A DNA stretch of 64,000 nt. Origin: Phellopilus nigrolimitatus. Taxonomy: Eukaryota > Basidiomycota > Agaricomycetes > Hymenochaetales > Hymenochaetaceae. A program made the position numbers and the translations under genes. This document shows, piece by piece, positions 25,558-38,060 of this stretch. Every line of letters begins with the position of its first letter. Position 1 is the stretch's first letter. The notes beneath the pieces were generated by a model that did not search any database, was not told the origin of the DNA, and saw nothing but the letters and a program-made list of their open reading frames with translations. The DNA is taken from NCBI GenBank assembly GCA_021029095.1, contig JAJOHG010000001.1, forward strand, positions 1,116,001-1,180,000, read 5' to 3'.

Positions 25558-28053
25558 ATGCTCCAGGCGAACCCCTCCGTCCTCACAGTCTCACCCCCTG
25601 AGTCTGGTTTTGCCCCGAGGCGCGAGTTTGTCCGCGAGAACCATGTCTCCTCCACGTTCGCGCTGCTCGCAATAGCTGGTGCTGGCCTCGTCCGTCTCTC
25701 CTCCTTCTCGCCTCAGCTAGTAGCCTCCCTCAGACACAACTTCGAGACGCATCAGACGCTCAGTGATATTCGTGAAGAGAAGAATCTCGACCTCGTCGAA
25801 TTTAATCTCGACGGGAAACCATGGACACAAGCCAAGAGTGCCCGGTCCGAGAAGCTTTTCGTCGAAATACTCGCCGAGATCTTCCAGAATGGCTACAGAT
25901 TCGTCTCCACGATAGATTATGGCAGGGAACACGACGACCGTGTTTCCATCGCGTTCTCGAAATCCGTCTCTCTCCCATCTTTCGAAATAGCGCGCGTCCC
26001 ATTCGCCCTGTCTTTTCCTTCTTCTACGGTCTTACGCGTCATAAATCCCCCTCTAAACTCGAGTCCGGCTATTTTGCAAGCAGCACGTTCAGCTTGGCCG
26101 CGGGGCGTGATTTCTGAGAGAAAGGTATCAGACAAGTGTTTTGAGTTCCGACTTAAAGGATACAAGTGTAAGTTGTACTCGAACTCTTCTTGACATCGTC
26201 AGGCTCATACTCGCAATCTCCTTATCAAGGGTTTCAGGAAGACACATTCTCGTCTGATTCCCTTCAGCTCATTCTTTCTTTGCTCAATGCCATGGACCGT
26301 CACGCGTTTAGTCTTCTTACATCGATATCTTTAAGCGGGAATCATTCGCGAGCGAAGGACTTGTGGATATTTTCTGGTCTTCCCCAGGAGTCCTCTTCAG
26401 ATACTGGCTCAAATGGCGAACTTTCACGCAGTTTATCGCCAACTGGAAGTAAGAACGCACTCTTTTCTGTTCCGACGTCCTCTTCGTTAGGTGCGAACAA
26501 TCCAGCAGACACACTCCATGCCAGAAGCGGATCATTGCAAGGGCCTTCGCCGGTGTCCTCGTCTTTGGCGACACACGCGCGTTCTGCTACATACCCGAAT
26601 GCTTCGCCTCTTGCCAGGTCGAATTCTGCTGTGCTACGCAAAAAAGGCACGCCGGGGCCTGTCGGTGCATTGCCTTCGGCTCAGTATACGTATAGTCGTA
26701 CATCGGAGGAGGAATTTCCGATGTGGCGCAATAATCTGTCTGCCATTGACAGCGTGGACATGACAGGAGTAGGCAGTCCAAACCAACGTAATTTTATCAC
26801 AGCCAGAATTAATAATGGTGTTCGATCGCCCTCTCCTCGAAGTCTTCCCCTCACCTCGACGGAGAAGACTAGCTTTGTACACAATGAACCAAATGCTGAT
26901 AACCATTTACCATACGAGACTGGCGGCAGGATCAAGAGTGGCGATCTCTTCTACGAGACTGGTCATTATCTCGAGCAATCCGCTGCCCGAACTTCATCTC
27001 CAGAAGAAGGGATAGTGTATGAGCGCCGACCGCCAATCTATTCTGCCGATACTCCCTCTGGCGATCACAACTCAGATTCTCATGATTCGTCACGCCAGCT
27101 CACCTCGCGCGACACTGCCGAGCCCCCAGATGATGTTCCACGAAGCGTGTATGACCGAGTACAATCGCAAGCACAGTCAGACTCCCTAACCCCTATTCTC
27201 GGCCCAAATGCGTTTAGGGACTCCGCGTTCTCAAGTGCGACGAATCGTTCATATGAAATACCCATAGCGTGGACAGGTGCATCCGACAGTGAGAAAGGGA
27301 GGCATCCTGGACGGCCTATGGAGCACGACGCTTCTCCAGAGACGGACGAAGAATATGCTAGAGAGTGGGAGAACGGCTCAGAAAAGGCACCGCGCTCGAA
27401 CCAGCGTCTTTCAGCGTCGAACAAGTTTCCTGGTGCTTGGCAGCCGACGCCGATCGCCGAGACGCCAGAGGAGCACGGCGAACTCTCACCGACGTCGACG
27501 GTGGGGATGCGCGAAGATTGCGCGGGAGCGGACGCCTGAACGGAAAGAGGTCGATGCGGAGCGTGTCGCGTCGCCAGAGTTGTCCAATACTCCGGGCGCG
27601 ACGCGCAAAAGTGAAGTTGCCCTGTATGGCATGGTATCCGGCCAAACCGCAAACGGAAATGCATCGTCTGAGCAAGAGAAGCGCAGTTCTGACAGGGCGC
27701 CCTTTCCTCCGTCAAATTCGGGTGGGTGGGTGCTTGTGAATGTCGCGGATAACGTATCAGAGCAGGGTACGAGTTCTAAGGACGAAACCACGAAATCTGA
27801 TTCAAGCCGTAAAGCCAGCTCGGACAGGCGTGGAAAGAGTTCGTCGCCGTCGAAGGCGTCGATGTCACCTATCACGAAAGCTATTGCAGCTGAAGACGCC
27901 GCAGCCCTTGCATCAAATCAGTCACAATCGACTTCGGCACTTAAACGTTTCTTTTCCGGTTCGAAGAGATTCCGAAAGACTTCTTCGGATACCGGTGTTC
28001 GTAGGCCAAGTTTCAGGGAGAAATGGCGCAAGAAGGGCTCTATGGATACATAA
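25558..28053 (+). CDS. Unrecognised Ser-rich protein (about 800 aa)
   Basis: The ATG at 25558 starts a folded-looking N-terminal region of about 230 residues (FALLAIAGAGLVRLSSFSPQ; DLVEFNLDGKPWTQAKSA; ILAEIFQNGYRFVSTIDYGR), followed by a long disordered region rich in Ser, Pro and Thr. It ends in a basic tail (FFSGSKRFRKTSSD, SFREKWRKKGSMDT). Two introns: 26168-26202, only 35 nt, with canonical GTAAGT and CAG ends, and 27501-27549, needed to move from the frame ending in GADA into the frame containing VDAERV and VALYGMVSGQ. No signal peptide; one hydrophobic patch near residues 34-50. I do not recognise the family. The folded N-domain suggests a conserved fungal protein, the tail a scaffold or regulatory role (inference). 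Confidence 0.72.
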
Positions 28054-28318
28054 TCACTATACGATTCGCACTTTTATCTTAGACATTATTTTCTTATCGG
28101 AACTCGCGGATCATACATAATTTGCTTATTGTTCGAACACTTGTTTTGACTTTGCTTCTACTCATGCAGATTAATTGCTGGATTGTTTTGCCATTACGTG
28201 TATCCACTGCTTTATGAGACGTGTTGTACGATTTATCCAGTAGCACAAGTTAATACTATATTTGTCGTTTGCTCCTATGTCAAATGTTAAAGTGCGGTCT
28301 CCGCTTCACGCTCATATG

Positions 28319-31300
28319 TTACGCACGCTCGCCTTCTTCGATCGACTTTATGGCATCGAAGATTGCCCCGAGTGCAACCCAAGAAAAACTACGCGCTCCG
28401 AATCGCTTCTCTTTCACGTTTTTCAACGACAACTCCCAAGCAGCCCAAGCTACCCTTAGTCGCTTGTGATCAGTGAACTCATCCCCGCCAGCAAGCTCGA
28501 AACGAATATCTGTGACCAACTGCGCAGTGTGTTCCCGGAGCTTCGAAATCAGCTCTTTGCGTCTCTTTGGCTGGGAAGTTCTCGCCTTGATCGTGCCTAT
28601 AAATGCCTCCTCCTCAGACAATCTGGAGTGCCGCGAGCGACTCATCGTAAAAGTAGAGCAAAAGTGCTTCAACTGCTCGGAAAATTTCCAAAACAAGTCG
28701 TTGATATGGGATTTCTGCTCGGATGAAATCTTCAGAGTGTAGACGAAATGGGTTACCCGGTGTCGGACAGTCTCTATTAGAGCATCGTCGAGGCTCAGAG
28801 CACCATCTGTATCCGATAGCGAGAGACTAGGCATTGCAGCGGTCAGCCGTTCTGTGTCATGCTCTGTGGACGTAGGGATTTGTAACGAAATCTCTGAGAG
28901 CTTGATATCACGATAAAGTTGTCCGATGGCCCTCCTGCTCTGATAGTAGTTCACGCCATCTGGAGCCTTTCCCACCTCTGGTTCGTTCCAATCAGGTTTA
29001 GCGGTGAATTTGAGTTTTGGTACTTTCTCTATAGGGACGGGGTTTCCGGTTTTCGGATAGTCAACGGCATCACTGTGAAGCTGAGCCAGGTTAAGGCAGT
29101 CGGCGTCACGAATACCCTTCTCACTTTGATCAGCAATGATGAGCCAGGTCGTTGCAATAATTCCAACATTCTAAAGAACTTCTTCAGCAGCTAGCATGTA
29201 AATGGAAGATAAGTTCGCGAAAACACTCACGTCCGCATTAATGTATTCCACGATAAAGTCAATCACGTCGTTCATAGTACTGGGACGATCAAGTTCCTTC
29301 CTCTTTGCAGTAGAGTATGACGCTGCTTCGCATGTCTGTCTTGGAAAAAGCGGTTTGTAAGTGGTGATGTTGTAGACATCACCGTCTAGATCTCCGCCAC
29401 CCAAGCATGATGGCAGAGAACGACTGCCTTTGGTCGAGAAAACCAGAGTGTTTTGTAGCCGCTCCTTCATAAAGGGGGAGTCTGCTGGAGGGGCGCCTAT
29501 AGCGTATGCAAGTTGGACATCCCCAGGATGTATTGTCGGCGATCGAGAAATACACACCGGTCCTTTCAAATACTTTCGCGCGCCCTTCTCTTTTTCTAGG
29601 CAAACGAAGACTTCGCCCTCCTTAAGGTATGAATGGATATCAGCAACTCCTACAAGAGTCCATCCTTCTGTTACGGGAATGCGAGCGCGATTTTTCAAAT
29701 CGCGTAAGATATGAAAGATGGATACTTCGAGAACCTTGGAATAAAAGGGATCGTTCGGTGAGACATCAAGCTTTGCTAAACCCCGAAGAGCCGATGAGAA
29801 TCTAAAAGAATGACCAAGCCCATAATTTTCCAACATCGGTGCCATTGCCTCGACAGATGTAGATGCATTCAGCACTTCATCGACGGCAGATCTTTGTAGA
29901 TCAATAAAGACATTGGCAGGAACACCCAAACCTTCCAAAAGCATGATCAAGGGCCGGTTGAGGAACATTTTTCCCGGTTTGTTGAAGACACCGGCGATTT
30001 CAATATGATTTGATACCGAGTCCTTGAATTTTATCATCGAAGGTCGTAAAACGAGTTCCCTTCCTTGCTTCGTATGATCGACACTGACCATGCCTTTCGA
30101 GCCCTGAAAGCGTATTTGAAATGCTCGAGGGCGAGGACGATCTGGACCGAAACCACGTCGCCTTTTGGCACAGAGCATTCCCCAAATGTCGTTGGCCAGT
30201 GCCGGGGAGACAGTACCCACACCATCCGTAAAACATGACCCGTTACGTTTTATATCCTCTTCGATGAAAATCTCTTCCGCTTCAACGGATATTGACTTGT
30301 CTGTGGCTGTGAATGCCTGGGAAATGCGGGCCGCATAACGAGCTGGACAATATATGAGTTTATCGTCATATTCCGGGTCATCAAAAATCCCTATTCCACC
30401 GATTATCGTGCTTGCGTTGACCAAACATCGCCTTTGAGCATCGTAAAACGGGCAGACAAACCAGACTGCATGGTCCTTTAGAGCTGATTGAGAGTATGCG
30501 AGGAAGTCAAATTGTCTGCCACCAATGACCAGGCCATTGCGAAGTATGTTCCCAACGTGTTCGCTGATGAATAGTGGACCATTCACCAGTTTGTCAAACC
30601 TGAACTGCAGACCATTTTCGTCTACGAAAGCAACACGTAGGAAGTGATCGTTGTGGCTTGGATAATCTCTTATTATTCTGTTCGTTTGCTCCGGGAAGGG
30701 ACCGTCGAGAATGGTCATTGTTGGAGTGATTGTTACATGGAGACAATGGAAAAGATCATCAGCTGCATATTGCATTCGGGTTGCAGTAAGTGGTCTGTAT
30801 TCTTTGAGACACCGACCAAAACACTCTTTAACCGACTCCCTTGCCTGTGAACCTTCGGAAAACCATAGTTCCGACAACTCGGCTTTAAAGTAACGCATAA
30901 ACCCTACTGTGTCATCCATGTTCTTCTTGAGTATTAGATTGAGTATCTCGCCACGCATGGACAGAAGTTCTTTGGGATCCATGATGCCGTTTCGAACAAG
31001 AGCATCGACATGAAAAGCCAAAGGCCACTCGAGCTGTTCCAACCAACTATGTAGCTCGTTCAGCCCACTCGGCGAAAAAATTCCACGCTTCTCCACGCGG
31101 TATTGGTCAGACAAAACGGGCACGTTTCCCTGAGCAAGGTCCCATAGATAGATGAAGCATTCCACATCGGATGGAGATCTGCAAAGCAAGCGTACGTCTT
31201 GGGAGACATAGGGAGCTACACGACAATGATCTTCATCCAGTAAAGCACAGAGCCTTGTACGTTTCGTCACGGGTATTAATGGATCAAAATCGGTTGGACC

Positions 31301-31984
31301 AACTTCGAATACAGGGGCGAACCACAAGTGGAAGAAAAGGGATGCATCCGTGGAACCATAGCTCGCATAGGCGCATCGGATCTGCGAGAAAGTAATGGTT
31401 ATTATCTCGCCATAACCGCTCGAATATCCGTTTGCCAAACTCCCAAAAGAAATCTGAAATTCCCTCTTATCTGGACTGAATTGCAGTCTACAAGAGGCCA
31501 AATTCGATCGCTCGTATTCGATTGAGAAGACCTCGTCTCGACAATCCCACCCGAACTGTATCGCTGATAATAATACGAGCGAATGTTCCATCGACTGACG
31601 AATATTCTCCTTCTTCTGGAGTGCGAGGGGATCTATGAAAGGCAATCTTCGAATATCCTCCAGTACATACGGACGGGGATCCTTGATGCCTTTCCTGAAG
31701 GTGACAAGTTGGTATCCCATTGAAATCCTGACGCGGGGCATAGATCCCCCGCAATCCCTGAGGAAATGCTCGCCAACCTCCAGCGAAGGAAAGGTTACGA
31801 CTCCCGTTCGATAAGAGGGCTTAGCATGTTGAAGCTTCTTCGGACGATGCAGATAGACCTCGAAGTTCACAACAGCACCGTTGTTGAAATGTGCGTACGA
31901 TGGTCCATGAACAACCTTTGCAATCTCCGTGATTATCTGTATCTTTTTGGCCGTGAGGCCGATGTTCATCATGAAAACCTCCAT
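28319..31984 (-). CDS. RNA-dependent RNA polymerase (QDE-1/RdRP family, RNA silencing)
   Basis: One very long exon (31984 to about 29232) carries an RRM-like N-terminal region (IGLTAKKIQIITEIAKVVHG) and the RdRP core: FTDGVGTVSPALANDIW, FQIRFQGSKGMVSVD, LVLRPSMIKF, and the catalytic LGGGDLDGDVYNI. The aspartate-rich loop DLDGD is at 29378-29392, about residue 865. An intron with a GTGAGT donor and TTTAG acceptor (about 29172-29231) leads to a second exon with the usual helical C-terminal part (LIIADQSEKGIRDADC, LHSDAVDYPKTGNPVP). The stop is at 28319-28321. An in-frame TGA just upstream fixes the start. These enzymes make double-stranded RNA for Dicer in quelling and meiotic silencing. All catalytic Asp residues are present, so it looks active. 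Confidence 0.96.
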
Positions 31985-32672
31985 GACGGGTCAAAGATAA
32001 TGTCGCGCAAATAAACTGAGCAGTTAGAATAAACATTAGTCACCCGTGAGCACAGTGTTACACGCGTACAAGTGGGTCTTCCAACAAAATAGTCGTTGCG
32101 CTGTAGAGCGCAGATGCGGAAAGGCTGAGTAGGCGATTTGATAGTGGTAAGTAGCCAAAGTCCGTCCATGCAGGCCCCTTTATGTAGTTAGTTCGATCAA
32201 AGCAAGGAAGAGGTACAGCTTGGTAATAGCATTGCGTTATGTTCTTCGAACCTTAGGGGCTACTATAATGCTTCTCGTGGTTACTTCGATTGTGGGCACG
32301 AGCGATCGAACGTTCAATATAATGCACTCACTTCTTTCTCCACAGACATCCGACGTTAGTTGAACAAAATAACGGGGTATATGTTCTATGGTCACGTCAT
32401 GTACAGCGGAGTCTGCCATGAAACTCGTACGCAAGTCACCTTGAAGATCATCGAAGAATCCTGGTGTCTTTGGGTTCATAGGAGCCCCGACTTTTAATCA
32501 ACAGGGACATATTTGGAGTGGATGTCCTTCGAGGTTATCGACAATAGATTCGTACAAGTAAACGGTCGGAGGCTGATTGAGTGCAGTTTCTTGACAGTTA
32601 GACAAAAGTAGAGATCGCTTAGATGTACATGGCTCGACACTAGCGAAAGCTGCGCCGAAGAAATTACATGTA
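31985..32672 (-). other. 5' flank of the RdRP gene, with probable leader intron and an upstream ORF
   Basis: A consensus intron (GTGTAA donor, CTAAC branch, CTCAG acceptor; about 32013-32060) lies just before the RdRP start, so the transcript probably begins further upstream. An 80-codon frame at 32237-32479 (starts MNPKTPGFFDDLQGDLRTSF) is followed by a GTGAGT donor near 32335 and could be an upstream ORF or a first exon of a separate short gene. No known domain; low confidence that it is translated. Confidence 0.35.
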
Positions 32673-33310
32673 CAGTGTACTACGCCTCCTTTAGACACCA
32701 CCCGTCCTTTAGACACTTCGCTTTTCTCCTTCATTTCTTGGTATTTTGGCTTGAAATTTTTAATGTACACTCGGGCAAGAATACTCCACCTATGTACCAA
32801 TTCTGAGGAAAAAAAAAGGTTTTGTTCATCCTAAAGAGTTGAAAATGTACCGAAATCGGCATTTATACAGTTGACATTTGCAATTTTTAATTTTTTGTGC
32901 ACCCCTTTTCATTGGAAAAACAACTCAAAATGAAAGGCACAATCCTCTCTTTATCTTTGCTTTTCAAGCTCGATGGTTAATGGCTAAAGCACTTCATGGT
33001 AGGCAAAATATTGTTCATCAGGTGTCTGAGTGTGACGCCCACGAGCCTAGCCGACACGCAAACACGCAAAACTTGGTGTGTTTGTGATGGCGTCACAGGT
33101 GTCTAAAGGACCGGTGTCCGTGACAAAAGGCTCTACTTTCATGAATCATTTATTTCATTTTTTCCTCTGCATGGAATCCTTAAATAATTTCACACAGTAT
33201 TCCCAGCGCAACTGACATGCTTACTATAAATTGTTTTTAGCAAAAAGTAGCTGCGCACATTTACAAGAAACGGTATTCAACTGGGTGTCTAAAGGAAGCG
33301 TAGTACACTG
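32673..33310. mobile_element. MITE: 638-bp non-autonomous TA-inserting DNA transposon (Tc1/mariner-pogo type ends)
   Basis: Terminal inverted repeats of 27 bp with one mismatch (position 14) are flanked by TA on both sides (32671-32672 and 33311-33312). Each end starts CAGTGTACTACGC and ends TCCTTTAGACACC. The subterminal motif CCTTTAGACAC occurs twice at the left (32688-32698, 32706-32716) and twice inverted at the right (33099-33109, 33285-33295), as expected for transposase-binding sites. An internal inverted repeat TGTGACGCC / GGCGTCACA lies at 33031-33097. No transposase is encoded. The TA duplication and CAGTG ends are typical of the Tc1/mariner superfamily; the autonomous partner must lie elsewhere. 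Confidence 0.85.
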
Positions 33311-33534
33311 TATGTGACAGACGCGTCGAAACAGTCCGGAAAGTCTACTATTTGAACATCCAGCACACTAAAAGTACCAATACACTGTACGATATTAGGA
33401 TCAGTCTATACGCTACTTGAAATAACCAATACACAGCAATAGTGATGCAATGATGCGGGCGCGAATGACATGAAAGAGTGACAAATAACTAAAAGGGGGC
33501 GAAAGACAAAAAACTTTTATACTAATCCAGGTAA

Positions 33535-36500
33535 TTAGACGTCGGAAATAACATCGTCTCCAGACAGTTTGGTATCATTGTAGTCACTTTCTGTCCGCAT
33601 GTTATGACGCCGCCTCTCTTTGTCGTGCCGTGAAGCCCTCAAGCCTATAGGAACCCTGACCAAAGAGACTCGCCGTCCAGCTCGCGTCTTGTCCCATTCC
33701 TCCGCCTGTTCTTCCGTGATCTCTTGGTCCACATTTTCCAGCCCGGAGCGATGAGTTTCCTCGAAGGAGGGATTTCCGTCAAGGCTCCTACTCGAGACAA
33801 GTGTAGGGGACGATGATAAAGAGGGGCGAGCAGAAATCTTGTCCAAAATCGTGGGCGGGAAGAAACCCGTCTTAATTGAGTCCGGACCTATTTCGCATGA
33901 TGGAGTAGGGAGAGGAGAGCTACTTTCGAAGCTCTGCTTCGTTTTGCTCTGAGGACTTGCATGAAGGCGAACATTGAGAGGCCAATCCGAACCGAAATCG
34001 AGGGCAGAATGGAAGGATTCGCATATTGACGATTCCGGACGGCTGTCTGTCATGTCACTATGCGGCAAGGACTGGCTGCGAAGGTCGTCTTCGTGCACAG
34101 ATAGTGTCATCTTTGGAATATGACTATTGGTTTTGCGCACATGGTCTTCGGCCTCCAATACATCTTTTCGACTGCGTCGTCGCTCTCGGTCCTCCGATGC
34201 CAGGTCTGCCGCAAGCACATCGCGATAGCAGGCTGTCTTGACGACTTCAAGTCTGAGCTGCTTGATATGCCTACTCAGATTTATCACGGACGCCTGCAGC
34301 CGGTCACGGGTTGTCCGTTGAAAGGGTGTCAGAACCGCAAGGTTGCGTACAACACGTATATCGGAGTCAAGCTGTGCCCGAGTAGTCTTTATCTTCATTT
34401 CGAACTCGTGAATTTTTGATAACACGATCTTTGAACGAGATTGGGTTTTCGAAGTTTCGTCAGGAGACGACAAGTGCACGCGCAAATTGATCGCATCGCC
34501 ATTCGGAGCCTGCCTCGACGGTACAGTCATGTTTTTGTCTTCGTCTTTATATACCACGTCCGAAGCACTTCCACTGAGGTCAGAGGGTATTCTCATAGCA
34601 TCAAGAGTATATGAACCGGCATCCATCCTGGCTTCCTCCGTCGCGCTAACGGGACGCATCCTGATACCCGCAGTCTTGAATGCACTTGTATAATTTATAT
34701 GAGCAATCCATTCATTCCGCTGTATCTCGCTTTCTGCTTGCAGAAGAATTTGACGGCCGGTGGCCATAACGAGACGGACCACGTTCCCGTGCTACACAGG
34801 CCGAAATATGGCATTAGACATGAAGATTTTTGGGACGGATGACACATACTTTAGCATAGGAGGAATCATACACTGCAATCGCATCTTTGACAGATACATG
34901 TTCGTCCGGCCTAAGAAACGAAAATTGTGCTGAAAAAATCTTGTTTTCCGACGAATGCGATTGCGCAATAAGATCCAACGCCATAGCGGAATCGCGGAAG
35001 AAGAGTAGTTGAGATCCTGTTAAGATGACGCTCCATTCTCTCCATTTTCTGCTTGATGCCCTTTTGCCCCCATCCGATACATCATCTGCCATTCATCTTC
35101 AGTTATGTATGCCTCAGTAAAGTTATACGACCGACCTTTACGATTCAGTAGTCCGACTTTCGTAACCCTCAGTGTGGAAAGTTCTGACAAGCTGCTTTCT
35201 GGTTCCGAGACGGTTTGACCGGCAAAGCTAGTGATCATGGGTCCGGGAGCACCACTGACGTTCATCGAAAAGAATGGTAAGGTCGACATCCTTTTGGCAT
35301 CCATAGTATCGACCTCAATGACATCCGCTCGCGCGAAAGATCGACGAAGCTCGCCTTCGTTCCATGATCCCGCGGTACCCTGATAAGAGTACGGGTTACG
35401 AAGTGGTATATGACTTTCGACTTCTATCCGAAGAGGTCCAAGCAGGTTCTAAGTGACAGCAGAGTCATCAACGCCTGGAATACATGACTTCTGCAATGGT
35501 ACATACCCGTGTTATCAAATAATATGGGTCAATCTTATTGGACTTGCCCAGCATAGACAGCCCTGAACCGCTTGCAGTGGGTGTCGCCTGACCACTAGAT
35601 GAAGATTGCGTTCTACCGTCCTGAAACAAGCCGCGTTGACCATTGACATCGACAGGATCCTCAATAAATATGAAGGGAGCAAAAACAGTATTATCGTAGA
35701 AGTACTGGTTATATTCACTTCATTAGCATACGTTTCAAGGGGAAACAGTATAACTCACATCAAGAACCTCCGCGGAGACACCCACGAGCTTGGTGTTTTT
35801 GATATAATCTGGCTTGCTCATCTTGCGTTTGTTTGATTTATTGAAGGCATCGGTGTGTAGCATGATCAAGCTGAACGCCAAAATATAAGGATGGTCTATA
35901 AAGCAGTTGACTTCATCATGTCATGAGTGCGCGAACCCGTTATCAGCGTACCTTCGGACATAAATAGACCAGGGTTGCATTTCGTGTAGCTTGCTGCAAA
36001 TGCTTCCATGACACGATCTATCTGCTGCGTCTCCTTTGGCAGTCCTACGTCCATAAGCAACTTCCGGAGAGCAATATCAAGCGGATCATTCGTGAAGTCG
36101 AAACGGTCAATATATACTTGTAATGCTTGGCTGTAAAAAGGGTCTCCGCTGCAAATTTGTTTAGTCACGTAGACAACTGCAGTCGATTATCGAAACGACT
36201 GACTTTCCAGCAAGAACATTGGCGATTTCAGCCTTGCTGACAGCTTCTTCAAGTCTTCCCAGAAAGATATCCGGAGACTCCTCGTTCGCTCGGGGTTTCG
36301 GTATATCCACATTTGTTTTCGAAAGGGAGCTTCTTGGCAATGTCGCAGAATGGCGCGGGGAAGACGAAAGTGGCATGGCATCGGTGATGTTGGTAGAGAC
36401 CGTCGGCGAAGATATAGGACTGGAAGGAGATGATGGATTAAAAAATCCCATGGACAGACGGTGCAGAAGATTTGGAGGATTAGTTATTGAACGAGGCCGA

Positions 36501-37762
36501 CTCCTCCCATCCACAGGAGGAAATCTAGAAATGGTTGGTGATGTTATGAATGAGGTAGGAACAGGTCGATGGGACTGAGCAGAAGAGCCACTACCAGCAG
36601 CTGGCGAATCTGGAGGCCTGTCTCCTCCGGAATTGCGAGGTCTTTGCGGAGAACGGTTGGGTATAGGAGGAGGATCGGTAATAAAATTAGAGTCAAGTGG
36701 AGAATGATGACTTGAGGAAGCACTGCGTTCAGAATGCCTTCTCCTGAGTCCTTTAGACGATCGAAAATTCGGGGAATGGGGACTCGGTCTAGGGGAATTC
36801 TGCAAGTCTCTTTCAGGAAATAAGGGAGATACCGCTTGAAATGTCGGCAGCAAGGGCACGGGCGACGCTTGGGCGCTCATATGTACGGCATTCTGAGCAT
36901 CCGGATCTTTGAGCGACTGAACCCTTCGACGGCTCCAGAATGATGCTCTTCTCATCAAAGACTTCGGTTCGTGACTCGTAGTCGATGGGCCTGGTACCAC
37001 CCGCATCCCGGCACCCGATTCTATACCCACCTCGTCGCTCTTCGGAGCCAATAGCGTCGCGCTCTTTTTCCTGCTGCGCGATGTATCACCCATGCCGCTC
37101 GTGTTAGTGTGCCCTTCGCTACGCGCGCGTGAGAAACTCTTGACTCGACGGATCTCCAGGCTAGACTCCCGACGAGTCGGCCGCGGTGCAGTGCTCGGCC
37201 TGGCAGACGAAGACAAGGACATCCTCGGCGAGGACGCAGCTAGAGGCATAACAAGTGGTAAGCCTATACCAAGCCCTGCTTGAGCGAGCGAGCGCGCAGA
37301 CTGTGACTGTGGAGGCATGAGAGTCGAAGATGATGAGCCAGAAGGGCCCGCGCCTTGGGCATTAGTATCGGTACCTGAGAGAAAGCGGCTGCTGCTACTA
37401 CTACTCTGCCGCGTATACGGAGGCTCAAGGATGTTCTCGTAGTGGGGAACTGCAGGGAGCTCCTTGTCAACGTTAAAGCTGCTCGCCTGAGATATTCGTC
37501 CATCTTCCTCAGCATGCATATGCACGGGCGGCGCGTGTGGATCCTCAGATGCTGTCGAGACCATGGCCGGTCCCGCTCTACGTCTCCAGAGTGGCAGTGA
37601 GAAAAAGTGCGTCGTCGTCTGCGTAGTAGTTGTCACGGTCGTTGTCATCAAGTCCGCGAAATAGGCGGCATCGGAGTAGGCTGGCGGACGGAGCGGGTCC
37701 TCTGCGCTCTGCGTGTCCACTGTCTTCTCCTCCGACGGAGGAAACGTTATTCTTCCGACCAT
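33535..37762 (-). CDS. Arf guanine nucleotide exchange factor with Sec7 and PH domains
   Basis: The ATG at 37760-37762 opens an N-terminal region of about 500 residues, disordered and Ser/Pro-rich. The Sec7 domain then spans several exons: FLGRLEEAVSKAEIANVLAG, DPFYSQALQVYIDRFDF, the motif GLPKETQQIDRVMEAFA with the catalytic glutamate in place, and FSLIMLHTDAFNKSNKRKMS. After a linker comes a PH domain (VGLLNRK, KWREWSVILTGSQLLFFRDS, QAESEIQRNEWIAHINY), then a coiled coil (KIHEFEMKIKTTRAQLDSDI) and a basic tail ending at 33535. The Sec7-PH-coiled-coil order is that of EFA6/PSD and fungal Syt1-type exchange factors, which activate Arf GTPases at the plasma membrane or Golgi. Which Arf is used cannot be told. 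Confidence 0.88.
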
Positions 37763-38060
37763 CGCCTCACAGCGGGTCGTTAAAGCGAGAAATCGCTCTT
37801 GCTTCCAGCTTGGTCACCGATAATAATACGTACGCAGTTGGACACGGTCAGTTGTGGGTGGAGTACAAATTGGTTTCTACAGCAGCCGTGTCAAAAATAA
37901 TCATGTCTGGGTCAATTACATAATACGTGGTCATTTTATCAGAAAATAACAAAGTGAAGAGCAAATTTGTGAGATCAAGATTATACAAATATACTATCCG
38001 GATACGACAGGACCTACTCAGACAAGATCAGATGCGAAGGGAAAAGAAATAGACAGAACG
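37763..38060. other. Intergenic region
   Basis: 5' flank of the Sec7-PH gene and 3' flank of NOP7, both on the minus strand. No gene, repeat or RNA seen. Confidence 0.5.
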
